This document shows positions 16,167 to 25,700 of a DNA stretch of 49,071 nucleotides, in pieces. The stretch's first letter is position 1. Each line of letters begins with the position of its first letter. The position numbers and the translations under genes were made by a program. The notes below the pieces were generated by a model. That model saw only the letters and a program-made list of their open reading frames with translations, made no database searches and had not been told where the DNA came from. Origin of the DNA: Bacteroidales bacterium (GTDB lineage Bacteria; Bacteroidota; Bacteroidia; Bacteroidales; Paludibacteraceae); assembly GCA_900767385.1 (NCBI GenBank), contig CAAFYY010000018.1:1-49071 (forward strand), given 5' to 3'.

Positions 16167-18089
16167 ATGGAGAGTTACAGATTGACAGATTGGTTGCCAA
16201 CGTCACGCAAGGAGTTGGAGATACGCCATTGGGACGAGGTGGATGTCGTGCTGTTTTCGGGCGACGCCTATGTGGACCATCCCTCTTTCGGTGGCGCTGT
16301 CATCGGACGAGTATTGGAAGCCGAAGGACTGAGAGTGGCCATCGTGCCGCAACCTGACTGGCACGGCGACCAACGCGACTTTACCCGTATGGGCAAACCC
16401 CGCCTGTTCTTCGCCATTACAGCTGGCTGCATGGATTCTATGGTGAATCATTACACAGCCAACAAGCGACTGCGCAGCGACGATGCCTACTCTCCAGACG
16501 GACAACATGGTTTGCGCCCCGACCGCGCCACTGTCGTCTATGCCAACATCCTCAAGACACGCTTTCCCGATGTCCCCGTTGTCATCGGCGGCATTGAGGC
16601 AAGTATGCGCCGTTTCTCTCACTACGACTACTGGAGCGACTCCGTCTATCCCCCAATCCTCGTGGATTCCAAAGCCGACCTCTTGGTCTATGGCATGGGC
16701 GAAGAGACGATGCGGCAGATAGCACGCACTCTCAAGGAGACACACAGCATAGAGGCATGTCGCGCATTGTCCCAGATATCCTACCTAACCAAGGAGTTGC
16801 CGAAGGGAGAGAATGTGATGATATTGCCGAGTCACGAACAATGTCAGCGCGACGTCAAGGCAGCCGCCCAGGCGTTCCGTATGATTGAGGAAGAGGCCAA
16901 CCGCCTCCACTCCGACCGTTGTCTCGTTCAGCAAGTCAAGGATTGCTATTGTGTGGTCAACGAGCCACTGCCACCTATGACAGAGGAGGCATTGGATGCC
17001 GTCTACGAACTGCCATTCACACGCCTTCCTCACCCGAAATACAAGAACAAGCGCATCCCGGCTTTTGAGATGATACGTTTCTCCATCAACACCCACCGCG
17101 GATGTTTTGGAGGATGCGCTTTCTGCACGATTTCCATGCACCAAGGACGCGCAGTAGTATCACGTTCCAAAGAGAGTGTGATGCGAGAGGTAGAGAAGGT
17201 AGTCAATATGCCCGATTTCAAGGGATATATCTCCGACCTCGGCGGACCATCTGCCAATATGTACAAGATGCACGGCAAGGACCTCAGCGTCTGCCAACGA
17301 TGCAAACGAGCCACATGCGTTGTGCCCAATGTATGTCCGAACTTGAATGTCGACCACCGTCCGTTGTTAGACCTCTATCAAAGCGTGGCACGACATCCAC
17401 AAGTCAAGAAATGCTTTGTTGGCAGTGGTGTTAGATACGACCTTGTTCTCCACCGCAACAAAGAAGAAGATTTGAATAAGGCTTCGCAGGATTATGCAAA
17501 GGAATTGATTACCAATCACGTCTCTGGCCGTCTGAAAGTCGCACCAGAACACACTTCCGACAATGTGCTGCAGGTCATGCGCAAACCTTCGTTCACTCTG
17601 TTCCATGACTTTGTCAAGGTGTTCAACCGTATCAATGCCGAGGCAGGTCTGAATCAACAGATCATCCCTTATTTCATATCTTCCCACCCGGGATGCACAC
17701 CTATTGACATGGCAGAGTTGGCCATTGAGACGAAACGCCTCAACTTCAAGTTGGAGCAGGTTCAGGATTTTACCCCTACACCAATGACACTGGCCACTGA
17801 GATGTACAGAACAGGCATCAACCCCTATACGATGAAGCCTGTTTATGTAGCACGCAATGCCAAGGAGAAACTGGCGCAAAGAGAGTTCTTTTTTTGGTAT
17901 CTGCCAGAAAACAGACAAAGTATTTGTTCTGCACTCTACAATATGAAACGGCCCGACTTGATAGACCCACTCTTGGGTGGAGGCGCTTCAAAAGGCAACA
18001 GAGCGCCAGGCAATAAGCCACGACCCAAACAGAACGACAACGTCCGTAACAGCAAAAACAAAAAGGCGAACCCGAAGGCCCGCCGATAA
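16167..18089 (+). CDS. ygiQ: YgiQ family radical SAM protein
   Basis: A 640-residue cytoplasmic radical SAM protein. The N-terminal part contains the family segment VVLFSGDAYVDHPSFG (about 27-42), and the radical SAM cluster motif CFGGCAFC supplies C313, C317 and C320. GGPSANMYKM, VAPEHTSDNVL and the C-terminal domain with QDFTPTPMTLATEMY fit the YgiQ/UPF0313 group. The last 40 residues are a basic, low-complexity tail. The substrate of this family is not known. It has its own promoter and converges with the outer-membrane barrel gene. Confidence 0.93.
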   Translation: MESYRLTDWLPTSRKELEIRHWDEVDVVLFSGDAYVDHPSFGGAVIGRVLEAEGLRVAIVPQPDWHGDQRDFTRMGKPRLFFAITAGCMDSMVNHYTANKRLRSDDAYSPDGQHGLRPDRATVVYANILKTRFPDVPVVIGGIEASMRRFSHYDYWSDSVYPPILVDSKADLLVYGMGEETMRQIARTLKETHSIEACRALSQISYLTKELPKGENVMILPSHEQCQRDVKAAAQAFRMIEEEANRLHSDRCLVQQVKDCYCVVNEPLPPMTEEALDAVYELPFTRLPHPKYKNKRIPAFEMIRFSINTHRGCFGGCAFCTISMHQGRAVVSRSKESVMREVEKVVNMPDFKGYISDLGGPSANMYKMHGKDLSVCQRCKRATCVVPNVCPNLNVDHRPLLDLYQSVARHPQVKKCFVGSGVRYDLVLHRNKEEDLNKASQDYAKELITNHVSGRLKVAPEHTSDNVLQVMRKPSFTLFHDFVKVFNRINAEAGLNQQIIPYFISSHPGCTPIDMAELAIETKRLNFKLEQVQDFTPTPMTLATEMYRTGINPYTMKPVYVARNAKEKLAQREFFFWYLPENRQSICSALYNMKRPDLIDPLLGGGASKGNRAPGNKPRPKQNDNVRNSKNKKANPKARR

Positions 18090-18112
18090 TTCTTTATAGG
18101 TAGTGCTCTCCA

Positions 18113-18799
18113 CTACTCTGTTCCCCTTTTCATTCGTCTACTTCCACCAGCCGACTTCCTTCGTCTGATATCAACCATCTTATAGCCGATGGTGGCTTCA
18201 AAACCGTTCAAAAGAGTACGTTTCAACTCCACTGGAGTCATGTCGGTATAACGCAAGGAGGTGTTGAAGATATTGGAGGTCAGTGCGTATTTGAAATCAA
18301 GAGTTACAGGACCGATATCAAGACCTGTGCCGACAGAGAGTCCCAACTGCCATTTATTGCTGACCACCTCGTAGAGAACGCTATCGAGGGTCGTTGAAGA
18401 GCCAACAGAGAAGCGGAAACGGGGACCAATCATGAAACGCCAGTTGAATTTTTCGCGGTCTATCACTTTGTAGCCCAACATCACAGGAACTTCAACAGTG
18501 CTGTAACGCTCGTTGAAAAAGGTGGAGGTGTCGGCACTGAAGAATGGGATTTTGTTGAACTGATAATAACCCTCCAACTGCACAAAGACTTTGGAACCCG
18601 CACGCATCATCAAGCCGAGATTGAAACCGTGGGAGTCGTCGTTTTTCAGCGTAAAAGCCTCACCATAAGTATCAGTCGTTGTTTCGCCATGCAACACATT
18701 GGAATAACCGAGACGGAATCCCAAAGCAAATTGTCCCATTGCACCCGAGGCAATGAGCAGCAATGTTAGTAGAGAGAGTGTTCTAAGATGGCGTAACAT
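18113..18799 (-). CDS. Outer-membrane beta-barrel protein, PorT-like family
   Basis: A 228-residue exported protein with a signal peptide ending near AMGQ. The remainder is a series of amphipathic strands with aromatic girdles (FALGFRLGYSN, FVQLEGYYQFNKIPF, VEVPVMLGYKV, FRFMIGPRFRF-like, GLDIGPVTLDFKYAL), as in the 8-stranded outer-membrane barrels of the PorT/OMP_b-brl_2 type. It ends with a basic tail. PorT itself is a T9SS component of similar size, but generic barrels of this family are common, so I do not assign PorT. It has its own -7 box. Confidence 0.78.
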   Translation of the reverse strand: MLRHLRTLSLLTLLLIASGAMGQFALGFRLGYSNVLHGETTTDTYGEAFTLKNDDSHGFNLGLMMRAGSKVFVQLEGYYQFNKIPFFSADTSTFFNERYSTVEVPVMLGYKVIDREKFNWRFMIGPRFRFSVGSSTTLDSVLYEVVSNKWQLGLSVGTGLDIGPVTLDFKYALTSNIFNTSLRYTDMTPVELKRTLLNGFEATIGYKMVDIRRRKSAGGSRRMKRGTE

Positions 18800-18821
18800 A
18801 CAATGACTGACTTTACGACTG

Positions 18822-18829
18822 CAAAGATA
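18822..18829 (-). promoter_or_regulatory. -7 promoter box for the beta-barrel gene
   Basis: TATCTTTG on the minus strand, 22 bases before the start codon at 18799. Confidence 0.72.
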
Positions 18830-18900
18830 TAACTTTTATAGCAATAATCTGCTTACCCTCCTTTTTTCGTTGAAGCAGCAGTCCGACATAGCACAAGAAG

Positions 18901-18942
18901 AAAAAAAATCCCTATGTAACATGATATTACATAGGGGTTTTT
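18901..18942 (-). terminator. Terminator downstream of secG
   Basis: CCCTATGTAA (18910-18919) pairs with TTACATAGGG (18927-18936). On the minus strand it is followed by eight T residues; the plus side also has TTTTT. Confidence 0.88.
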
Positions 18943-18973
18943 AACTTTTGACCTTTATTAGGGTAAGGTTAAG

Positions 18974-19303
18974 TTACTCTGCTGCTGCATCATCAAGTGC
19001 AGGAGCTGCAGGAACAGCGGCCTGTTGCTGAGTTGTTGCCTCTTCAGCAAGTTCTGTTGTGCTCTCTACGGTTCTATAGGTGTGTTTATAGAAAGCAGAA
19101 GCTGCGATGCTGAAAACAACGATGACAGCGATAAGTGTCCAAGTGGATTTCTCAAGGAAGTCAGTAGTCTTACGGACGCCCATGTATTGGTTTTGTGATT
19201 GGAAACCTGATGCCAAACCACCACCTTTTGAGTTCTGAACCAATACAAGCAGTACCAATAATACTGAGATCAATACCACGAGTATTACAAGGAAATTGTA
19301 CAT
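18974..19303 (-). CDS. secG: Preprotein translocase subunit SecG
   Basis: A 109-residue inner-membrane protein, the small SecYEG subunit. Two membrane spans are visible (about 4-24 and 57-75), joined by the conserved loop QNSKGGGLASGFQSQNQYMGVRKTTDFLEK, whose GGGL and TTDFLEK pieces are typical of SecG. An alanine/glutamate-rich tail of about 30 residues follows, as in many Bacteroidota. It is the last gene of a minus-strand operon, six bases after the preceding gene. Confidence 0.95.
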   Translation of the reverse strand: MYNFLVILVVLISVLLVLLVLVQNSKGGGLASGFQSQNQYMGVRKTTDFLEKSTWTLIAVIVVFSIAASAFYKHTYRTVESTTELAEEATTQQQAAVPAAPALDDAAAE

Positions 19304-19309
19304 ATAGAG

Positions 19310-20071
19310 TTAGTTAATTAAATTACTAAGTATTGTTTCTACAAATCTTATTTGGGGTGCAAAGTAAACACTTTTTTCTGGATTTTCAACTATCAAACGA
19401 CGTAATATTTGCAACGCTTCCGAAAATTTCTTTTCTTTAATCATTTGACGCGCCATTTCTTCGGTTGCTGGAAGCATCTCTACCTCTATTTCCGCCCCTT
19501 TGTCAGTTGATTTTTGAGGTTGCGGAACCGGCTCTTCTCCCCTTGACTCCGATGCAACCATATCGGGTGTTTCAACGATGGCAGCAATGGTCGCCTTGAT
19601 GTCGGCCAACGACACCTCGCCATGAGCAGAATCTTCCAATATGGCAGATGAGGCTGTTGCTGTTTCTTGAGTCAACAAAGACTCAGCCTCCTGCTGCTTG
19701 CGTGCCTTACGCCGTTCGCGGAGGCGATGCGCCATCTCTTTCAACGAGACATCTTTCTCGTCTTTTCCCACCGTACCGAAATAGTCTCCGGACGACGGGG
19801 TCAGACTCTCCAAATCTACCGGTTTGAGACGGTCGACCTCCCCGAAGAGAAGATCCCAAAGCCAGCGACGATTAGAGATATAGATGCTGCTTTGCTGCAG
19901 CATCTCCTCTGCCCTCACATCATCAGCATCCACCAACGCTTTCAGATAGAGCGAGCGGAGAGGTTCGCAATAAGGATACTGCTGCAGTGTCTCTTGAAGG
20001 GCGTTGATATCCAAAGAAGCTATCATCGAGGGATTCTGCAACGCTTCCGATATCTGTAATTTTGTCAGCAT
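19310..20071 (-). CDS. Conserved hypothetical protein, TPR-like C-terminus
   Basis: A 253-residue protein with no signal peptide or membrane span. The N-terminal third is helical (MLTKLQISEALQ..., LQQYPYCEPLRSLYLKALVD), the centre is charged and low-complexity with a basic RERRKARKQQEAE stretch, and the last 40 residues (ARQMIKEKKFSEALQILRRL) read like one TPR helix pair. It lies between lptE and secG with gaps of six bases on both sides, so it belongs to the same transcript. A role in envelope biogenesis is only inferred from position. Confidence 0.8.
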   Translation of the reverse strand: MLTKLQISEALQNPSMIASLDINALQETLQQYPYCEPLRSLYLKALVDADDVRAEEMLQQSSIYISNRRWLWDLLFGEVDRLKPVDLESLTPSSGDYFGTVGKDEKDVSLKEMAHRLRERRKARKQQEAESLLTQETATASSAILEDSAHGEVSLADIKATIAAIVETPDMVASESRGEEPVPQPQKSTDKGAEIEVEMLPATEEMARQMIKEKKFSEALQILRRLIVENPEKSVYFAPQIRFVETILSNLIN

Positions 20072-20077
20072 AGACGT

Positions 20078-20602
20078 CTACCAGTTAGATACCGTTTCGT
20101 TGAAGATTTGTTCAACAATCTCTTCAATCAGTTCCTCGCAGAGCGATTCTTGAACATCTTCCAAAGTATTGGAGCTGTCAAAGGTACGATTGGCACTGAA
20201 TGTTCGCTCAAAATTGGTATTTGGGTCTACGTTGTTGGTAAACTCAACATGAATGGAAAGGGTCAGACGAGTCTGAGCAGCCAACGCATCCTGTCCGATT
20301 GCCAATGGTTGAAGTGTGTAACCTGTGATAGCACCTTCAATATTAAGATCGCCATTGCGACTCACGCTTTGAAGTCGGGTCTGGCGAGAGTAGATATCAC
20401 GAAGTTTGTCGTTGAACTTAGGTGCCAGTTCTGGATAAACCAAGGCAGCGCGGTTTGGGAAATCAGTGATGGAGAGGGTCTTCACCTTACTATAGTCAAT
20501 GGATGCACCATTGAATTTATAGGAAATGGAGCATGACGAAACCAGCATGTAGCATCCTACGAAGGCTACAGTGAGCACGATCAGCGGAAAGAGTCTTTTC
20601 AT
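20078..20602 (-). CDS. lptE: LptE-like LPS-assembly lipoprotein
   Basis: A 174-residue outer-membrane lipoprotein expected to plug LptD in lipopolysaccharide insertion. The signal is MKRLFPLIVLTVAF with lipobox VSSC (C24), followed by SISYKFNGASIDYSKVKTLSI, then LAPKFNDKLRDIYSRQTRLQSVSRNGDLNIEGAITGY, the pattern typical of Bacteroidota LptE. The ATG at 20602 is preferred over two ATGs up to 24 bases upstream because it gives the best n-region. It is 35 bases after the sigma-54 activator gene and 6 before the TPR-like gene. Confidence 0.88.
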   Translation of the reverse strand: MKRLFPLIVLTVAFVGCYMLVSSCSISYKFNGASIDYSKVKTLSITDFPNRAALVYPELAPKFNDKLRDIYSRQTRLQSVSRNGDLNIEGAITGYTLQPLAIGQDALAAQTRLTLSIHVEFTNNVDPNTNFERTFSANRTFDSSNTLEDVQESLCEELIEEIVEQIFNETVSNW

Positions 20603-20637
20603 TGTCTGCATATTATTTATTGGCAAAGCCTGATAGG

Positions 20638-21828
20638 CTATTTTTTAGTCTTTCTTTTCTTCTTGGCTTCCGTCTCCACGATTTCCTCGTAGTCGGAGAA
20701 CTCCTCATCCACGGACATTTTGAGTGGCGAGTCTGTGATAGGAGTGGCAGACGGGGTGGCAAGGTTATGGGTAAGGAGATGAGTCTCCGCATCCAAATTG
20801 TCAAGATGAGAGGAGGCCAAAGCGACCTGAGAGTTCAGCAACGTATTGAATTCCGGGTCTTTCTCTGCCAGTTTGGCTTTCATGAGATTTACCTCGGAAC
20901 GGAGCATGGCAATCTCTGTCTTGAAACTCTTCAGACTTTCGGTGAAGAGATAGATGTAGTTGGAAAACTCGCCATACAAGGTTTGCGAATCTTTCTTGGT
21001 CGCTGGGAGAAAGGTCTCTGGAAGATAAGGTTTCAAGGATGCCTCATCCAAAGCTTTGTTGCCACTCTCGGCAAATGTCACTTTATAGGCGAACTCCCTC
21101 AAGTCGCGCACATTGCCCGACCAAGCCTGACGTTTCAGGAATTCCGCGCCTTCATTAGAGAGGCGGACTGGTTCGCATTTCGGATGATAGGTGTCCTGGA
21201 GATATTGTCTAACAAAGTGATTAAACAGCAAAGGGATATCTTCTGTTCTATCGGCAAGGGAGGGCACGCGGACAGGGATGCTCATATTCAAACGGGCAAA
21301 GAGATCGGCACGAAACTCCTTGTTGTTGACCGCTGTCACCATATTGGTATGAGTCGCTGAGACGACGCGCACTTTGGTTTTTCTGACGGTATTGTCGCCC
21401 ACACGGGTATATTCGCCAGTCTCAAGAACACGCAGCAAACGCGCCTGAGCCGACAAAGGGAGTTCTGAGATTTCATCAAGGAAGACAGTGCCATTGTTGC
21501 AAGTCTCGAAGATACCCTCATGGTCGGAGTCGGCACCAGTGAAGGCACCTTTTACATGACCAAAGAAGTGGGAGTCTATCAAATCAGGACTCAATGCAGA
21601 GCAGTTGACCGACAGGAATTGACCTGGAAAAAATTGCTCCGCCTCTTTGGCAACAATCCTTGCAAAGGCTTCTTTGCCGGAACCTGTTGCACCTTGAATG
21701 AAGACATTGCGACCACTAAGCGCAGCGATATAGACTGTACTGATGGCCTCATTCAGCAACGGAGAGTTGCCGATGATGCTATACCGTTTCTTGATATCCT
21801 CAATCTGTTCTGGAGTGATTTTTGGCAT
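20638..21828 (-). CDS. Sigma-54-dependent activator lacking a visible HTH
   Basis: A 396-residue AAA+ protein of the bacterial enhancer-binding type. Walker A GATGSGKE (46-53), the sigma-54-contacting loop GAFTGA (94-99), Walker B TVFLDEI (114-120) and FRADLFARLN are intact, so ATP hydrolysis and sigma-54 opening should be possible. There is no N-terminal receiver domain. After about residue 270 the sequence becomes a charged coiled-coil-like region (YIYLFTESLKSFKTEIAMLRSEVNLMKAKLAEK) and ends in a basic tail KKKRKTKK; I see no Fis-type helix-turn-helix. It sits in a unit with lptE, a TPR-like gene and secG, an arrangement I recall from other Bacteroidales. Targets are unknown. Confidence 0.9.
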   Translation of the reverse strand: MPKITPEQIEDIKKRYSIIGNSPLLNEAISTVYIAALSGRNVFIQGATGSGKEAFARIVAKEAEQFFPGQFLSVNCSALSPDLIDSHFFGHVKGAFTGADSDHEGIFETCNNGTVFLDEISELPLSAQARLLRVLETGEYTRVGDNTVRKTKVRVVSATHTNMVTAVNNKEFRADLFARLNMSIPVRVPSLADRTEDIPLLFNHFVRQYLQDTYHPKCEPVRLSNEGAEFLKRQAWSGNVRDLREFAYKVTFAESGNKALDEASLKPYLPETFLPATKKDSQTLYGEFSNYIYLFTESLKSFKTEIAMLRSEVNLMKAKLAEKDPEFNTLLNSQVALASSHLDNLDAETHLLTHNLATPSATPITDSPLKMSVDEEFSDYEEIVETEAKKKRKTKK

Positions 21829-21838
21829 AATTCAGTGG

Positions 21839-22306
21839 TTAATAGGTTGTTTTGTTTTCGTCGTTGGTCCACGCCTCGAAAACCGTCTTTGCCTCCTCGG
21901 CGTTATGCTGAGAGAAATGGATTTTACGTGCGTCCATTGGGAGCTGAATCTCATCATAGATGAACGAGTCGTCAAAGCCGATTTCGGCAGCGTCCTTTTT
22001 CGTATTGGCATAATAGACCGTACTGATATGTGCCCAGTAGATTGCACTGAGACACATAGGACACGGCTCGCAAGAGGTGTAGATTTCGCAACCCTCAAGA
22101 TTGAAAGTTTTCAATTTCCTTGCAGCAGAACGGATAGCCATCACTTCAGCATGAGCCGTTGGGTCAAGACGACGAGTGACACGATTGCAGCCTGTAGCAA
22201 CAATCTCTCCGTCCTTGACAATCACCGCGCCAAAAGGACCACCATCATGCTTGATATTATAAGCAGACAGCGCGATGGCCTTCTTCATAAATTTCTCTTG
22301 ATACAT
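21839..22306 (-). CDS. Nucleoside/guanine deaminase-like protein
   Basis: A 155-residue cytidine-deaminase-superfamily enzyme. Zinc ligands are H52 and the catalytic E54 (HAE) and C82/C85 (PCPMC). The context GGPFGAVIVKDGEIVATGCNRVTRRLDPTAHAEVMAIR is like Bacillus subtilis GuaD (guanine to xanthine), while TadA-type tRNA adenosine deaminases look different around the second motif. It is 10 bases upstream of the sigma-54 activator gene, likely the first gene of that transcript. Substrate is unproven; guanine is the best guess. Confidence 0.88.
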   Translation of the reverse strand: MYQEKFMKKAIALSAYNIKHDGGPFGAVIVKDGEIVATGCNRVTRRLDPTAHAEVMAIRSAARKLKTFNLEGCEIYTSCEPCPMCLSAIYWAHISTVYYANTKKDAAEIGFDDSFIYDEIQLPMDARKIHFSQHNAEEAKTVFEAWTNDENKTTY

Positions 22307-22392
22307 AATTCTTTACTAATGTTTTTATTGTAGTGTTCGTTTTTTCGTTGCTTTCTCATTACCTTATAGGAGGAGATTTCGTTTTTTTCTCT

Positions 22393-22400
22393 TACCTTTG
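22393..22400 (+). promoter_or_regulatory. -7 promoter box abutting the DUF721 start
   Basis: TACCTTTG ends four bases before the ATG at 22405, so transcription from it would begin at or next to the start codon. Confidence 0.7.
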
Positions 22401-22404
22401 CAGC

Positions 22405-22707
22405 ATGAAGCGCAAAGATCCATCACCCATCAATCCCGAGCTCATCGAAGACACCATCAATATATTGTATGGTCCTGCGTTGAAAGCCCGTCTGCAAGCC
22501 TATCGTCTCATCGAGAAGGTTTGGCCTACTGTAATGGGCGATCTCACAAGATACTCCTCCGACCTCCAATTCTCCAACGGGACACTCTCGGCGAGGATTC
22601 TCTCAGCACCGCTACGCCAGAATCTGATCATGCAACACGAACTCATCATCCGACGCCTGAACGAAGAGATGGGAGAAACGGTGGTGACCAATCTCGTGCT
22701 CCGTTAG
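22405..22707 (+). CDS. DUF721 (DciA-like) protein
   Basis: A 100-residue protein of the DUF721 family, related to the DciA helicase loader. Recognisable parts are the RLIEKVWPTVMGD core, NGTLSARILSAPLRQNL and MQHELIIRRLNEE. The start at 22405 gives a normal length; upstream in-frame ATG at 22333 would add a hydrophobic run over the promoter. The gene would thus be expressed from a leaderless or near-leaderless mRNA. Its stop overlaps the tamB stop by four bases in convergent orientation. Role in replication is family inference, not shown here. Confidence 0.85.
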   Translation: MKRKDPSPINPELIEDTINILYGPALKARLQAYRLIEKVWPTVMGDLTRYSSDLQFSNGTLSARILSAPLRQNLIMQHELIIRRLNEEMGETVVTNLVLR

Positions 22708-25700
22708 TCGTCCAGATTTTTCTCCTTTGTCATCTTGGTCGCCTGAACTGCTGCAGCGCGACTTTCTTTTTTCTTTTTCCTCCGCTCACGATTGGCTCTA
22801 CGCTCTCGACGGTCGTCTTCAATAGCTTTTCGCCAATCCTCTCTTAAACCTTTGGCAGAATCGAAGTTATCGCGATAGACCAGACCAACACCCTGAGTTG
22901 ACCAACCTGTTTTGTACTCACGATAGTCATTGGTATGGGTATAGGCCTTCACACCCAACTTGCCAGACTTGATTATCTTATATTCAACGTCAAAATCACC
23001 GATAAAGTTAGCGGTGGACGTAGAAAGATTGTCATTACGATAACCTACGTTACTGTTCAAGGTGAAGCGGTTGTTGGGGGTATAGAGAATTTGCACCTCA
23101 TATTCCATGCTACGGTCTTGACCTTCACCCGAAGTACGCATGTTGACACCGAAGTTCCAGTTTTCAAAGAGTTGTGATGCCCAGTTGTTCAACTGTGAAG
23201 AAAGTGACGAACTAACAACGGAGAGCAACTCATTTTGGCCGAAGACCTGAGCCATGCCCGCTCCCGAATTGATAGGTTGGAACCTGCCGAGCACCAGAAG
23301 ATAGATAATCTGACGACGCATCTCTTCCTCGGAGTGAATCACCGATTTCAGGGCGGAATTCAGTTCCTCATCGGAATTCGGGAGTTTGATATCGAAGGTA
23401 AGGTCTGGTTGCGTCAAGACACCCGACATGTTGAGCAGACACTGAACTGGGACGGTTGAACGTCCGACATTACTCAAGACATCTGAGGTGAGGATGTCGG
23501 TCAAGGAAGCATTAATCTGATAGTAGGCATTGATATCCAAGGCTGGTGTCAGCGGATCTCCAGTCCAGACAAGCGTGCCACCAGGAATCACCTTGAAAGA
23601 ACGACGCATTGCGTTCTGGAATGTAAAGTTATAGGTTCCCTCAAGGATATTACAGTTGCCGAACATACGGAAATCCTCTGTCTGAGGATCCAGTTCCATT
23701 CGAATGGCGCCCTCACCCATGGCCTTGATAATGTCTCCCGATTGAGCATCCATAATCAGATAGAGGTTGGCATCAGGAGTGACATTGACCAAGAGATTCA
23801 AGCCAATCTGAGCAGTCTGCGTTGTTCGTTTATTTTCAATCCAGGCCTGGATTTGGGTGGAATCAACGTGCGCCGAACGGTCGACGAAAGTGATGAAAGA
23901 GTCATCTTCAGCTTGCAAGGCTCCGTCAACAGGGATATAAACATTAGTTCCCGGTTTGGTTGTCATGCTACAGTTGATATTCACACGCTTCTCATCGCCA
24001 TCTATGGACACGTCTCCCGAGGCATATCCCTTGCCGTAGAAGAGAGCATCCGGAGCAGACGGGAGGTCAAACGCCATCATATCCTCACATGAGAGCGTGA
24101 TTTGATATTTCATATCCTGGAAGTGACCATCGTGAGTCAGTCGACCATTCAAAGCGCCTTTGTGTCCCTCATCGTCATAGACATCGATGCCTTCGAAGAG
24201 GACAGCCGTTGGAATCAACTCGATGGTATCGCTGAAGTGGTATTTCGTACCGAGATATTCAACGCCTATCTGACCCTCCTCAACATAAGCCTTAGCTGTG
24301 ACGGAGATTCCTTTCTTGGCAATGCCGTAGATATGGACATCACCATCGGCTTGGCCTGAGATATTGTTGAGGATTCCTTCGGTGAAGTGATTGATGAAGT
24401 CAAGTTTAATTCCGTTGGCATGACCAATAATATCGATGGTATCATTGGTAAATCCGAAGAAGCCATTCAATGTGGCAAGCGGCGATTCGCGGTATCCGTA
24501 GACATCACCGTTGAAGTTGACACGTTTGTTCTCGAGGTCAACATCGGTACTGGCTTCGACATGACCGTAGTTGGCACCGTTGAAGTTGAAATTCTGCGAT
24601 GAAACGGACGCTTCGATAAGTGGTTGGGAGAGGAGCGCACCTATCTTGGCAGTGCCTGTCACCTCACCGCCCAGCGTGATGGCTTTCAGCGGAACAATGG
24701 AGAAGATATAGTCAAGACTGATATTCTCCAATTCTACGGTAAGAAGGTCTTCTGGAGCTTTGGAGATAATGCCGTCCAACAAGAGGTGCTGATTGCGGCT
24801 TACCAACGAGAAACTGTCTACCTCTATGCGATTCGGGTTGTAATGAACTGTGGAGTGTCCGATTTCAAACGGAACGTTGTTGAAGAATATCTGTGTCGGT
24901 AGGATGTTGGCATCAAAGCAAAGGGTATCGTTTTGTTTAAAAAGGGAAGCTTTTGTGATGAACTCACCCGCAGTTATGGTGTCCGACAAGAGGTTTCGCC
25001 ACAAGAGGTTAGCATTGATGGTATCTTTTGCCATCTTAACATCCAGATTAACCAACATGGTATCGTTGGGAACTTTCATGTCGGTTGAGAGTGTCAGACG
25101 CAACTGATCATTGGAGTTGTATGCCCGAATGACAGCATTACCGATTTCTTGGGTGCCATTGGTAAGGTGCTGAACATCAATCTGCGCATTCAGTCGATGG
25201 TCGGCATCGCTATAAAAACCGCTGATGGTCGTTGGTTTGGTGGTGTACCAAGGTATCTCCATCACTTTGCAGAGCTGCTCCGTCGAATTCACCTCAAAGA
25301 AATAGCGAAGGTCGTTGTTAAAGGATTTGGTTTCCTTGCAATTGAGCAACGGCATGTACTCACTTAAGAAAGCAAGGAGATGATTGGTGAGAGAGGCTAC
25401 GGTATATTTGCCATAGAGCATACCAGAGACCTGAGAGGATGAGATGGATAGATGGTTCTCACGAGTGGCATCATTGGTCTTCGACCTTAGACTGAGACTG
25501 TCAAGGAAGTAGCTGCCCTTATTATTGATAAGCAGAGAATCCAAGCGAACATAACCGTTGAGCGATTCTATATGCTTACCCTCGAGGTCGGCATAGACAA
25601 CCATAGAGGCGTCGAAATCAGGATATTCCTTAATCAATCGGAGTTTGTTGGGCGAGAAGTTGTCAACACGCGCTGCAAATTGATACTTGTGGACTTCTTC

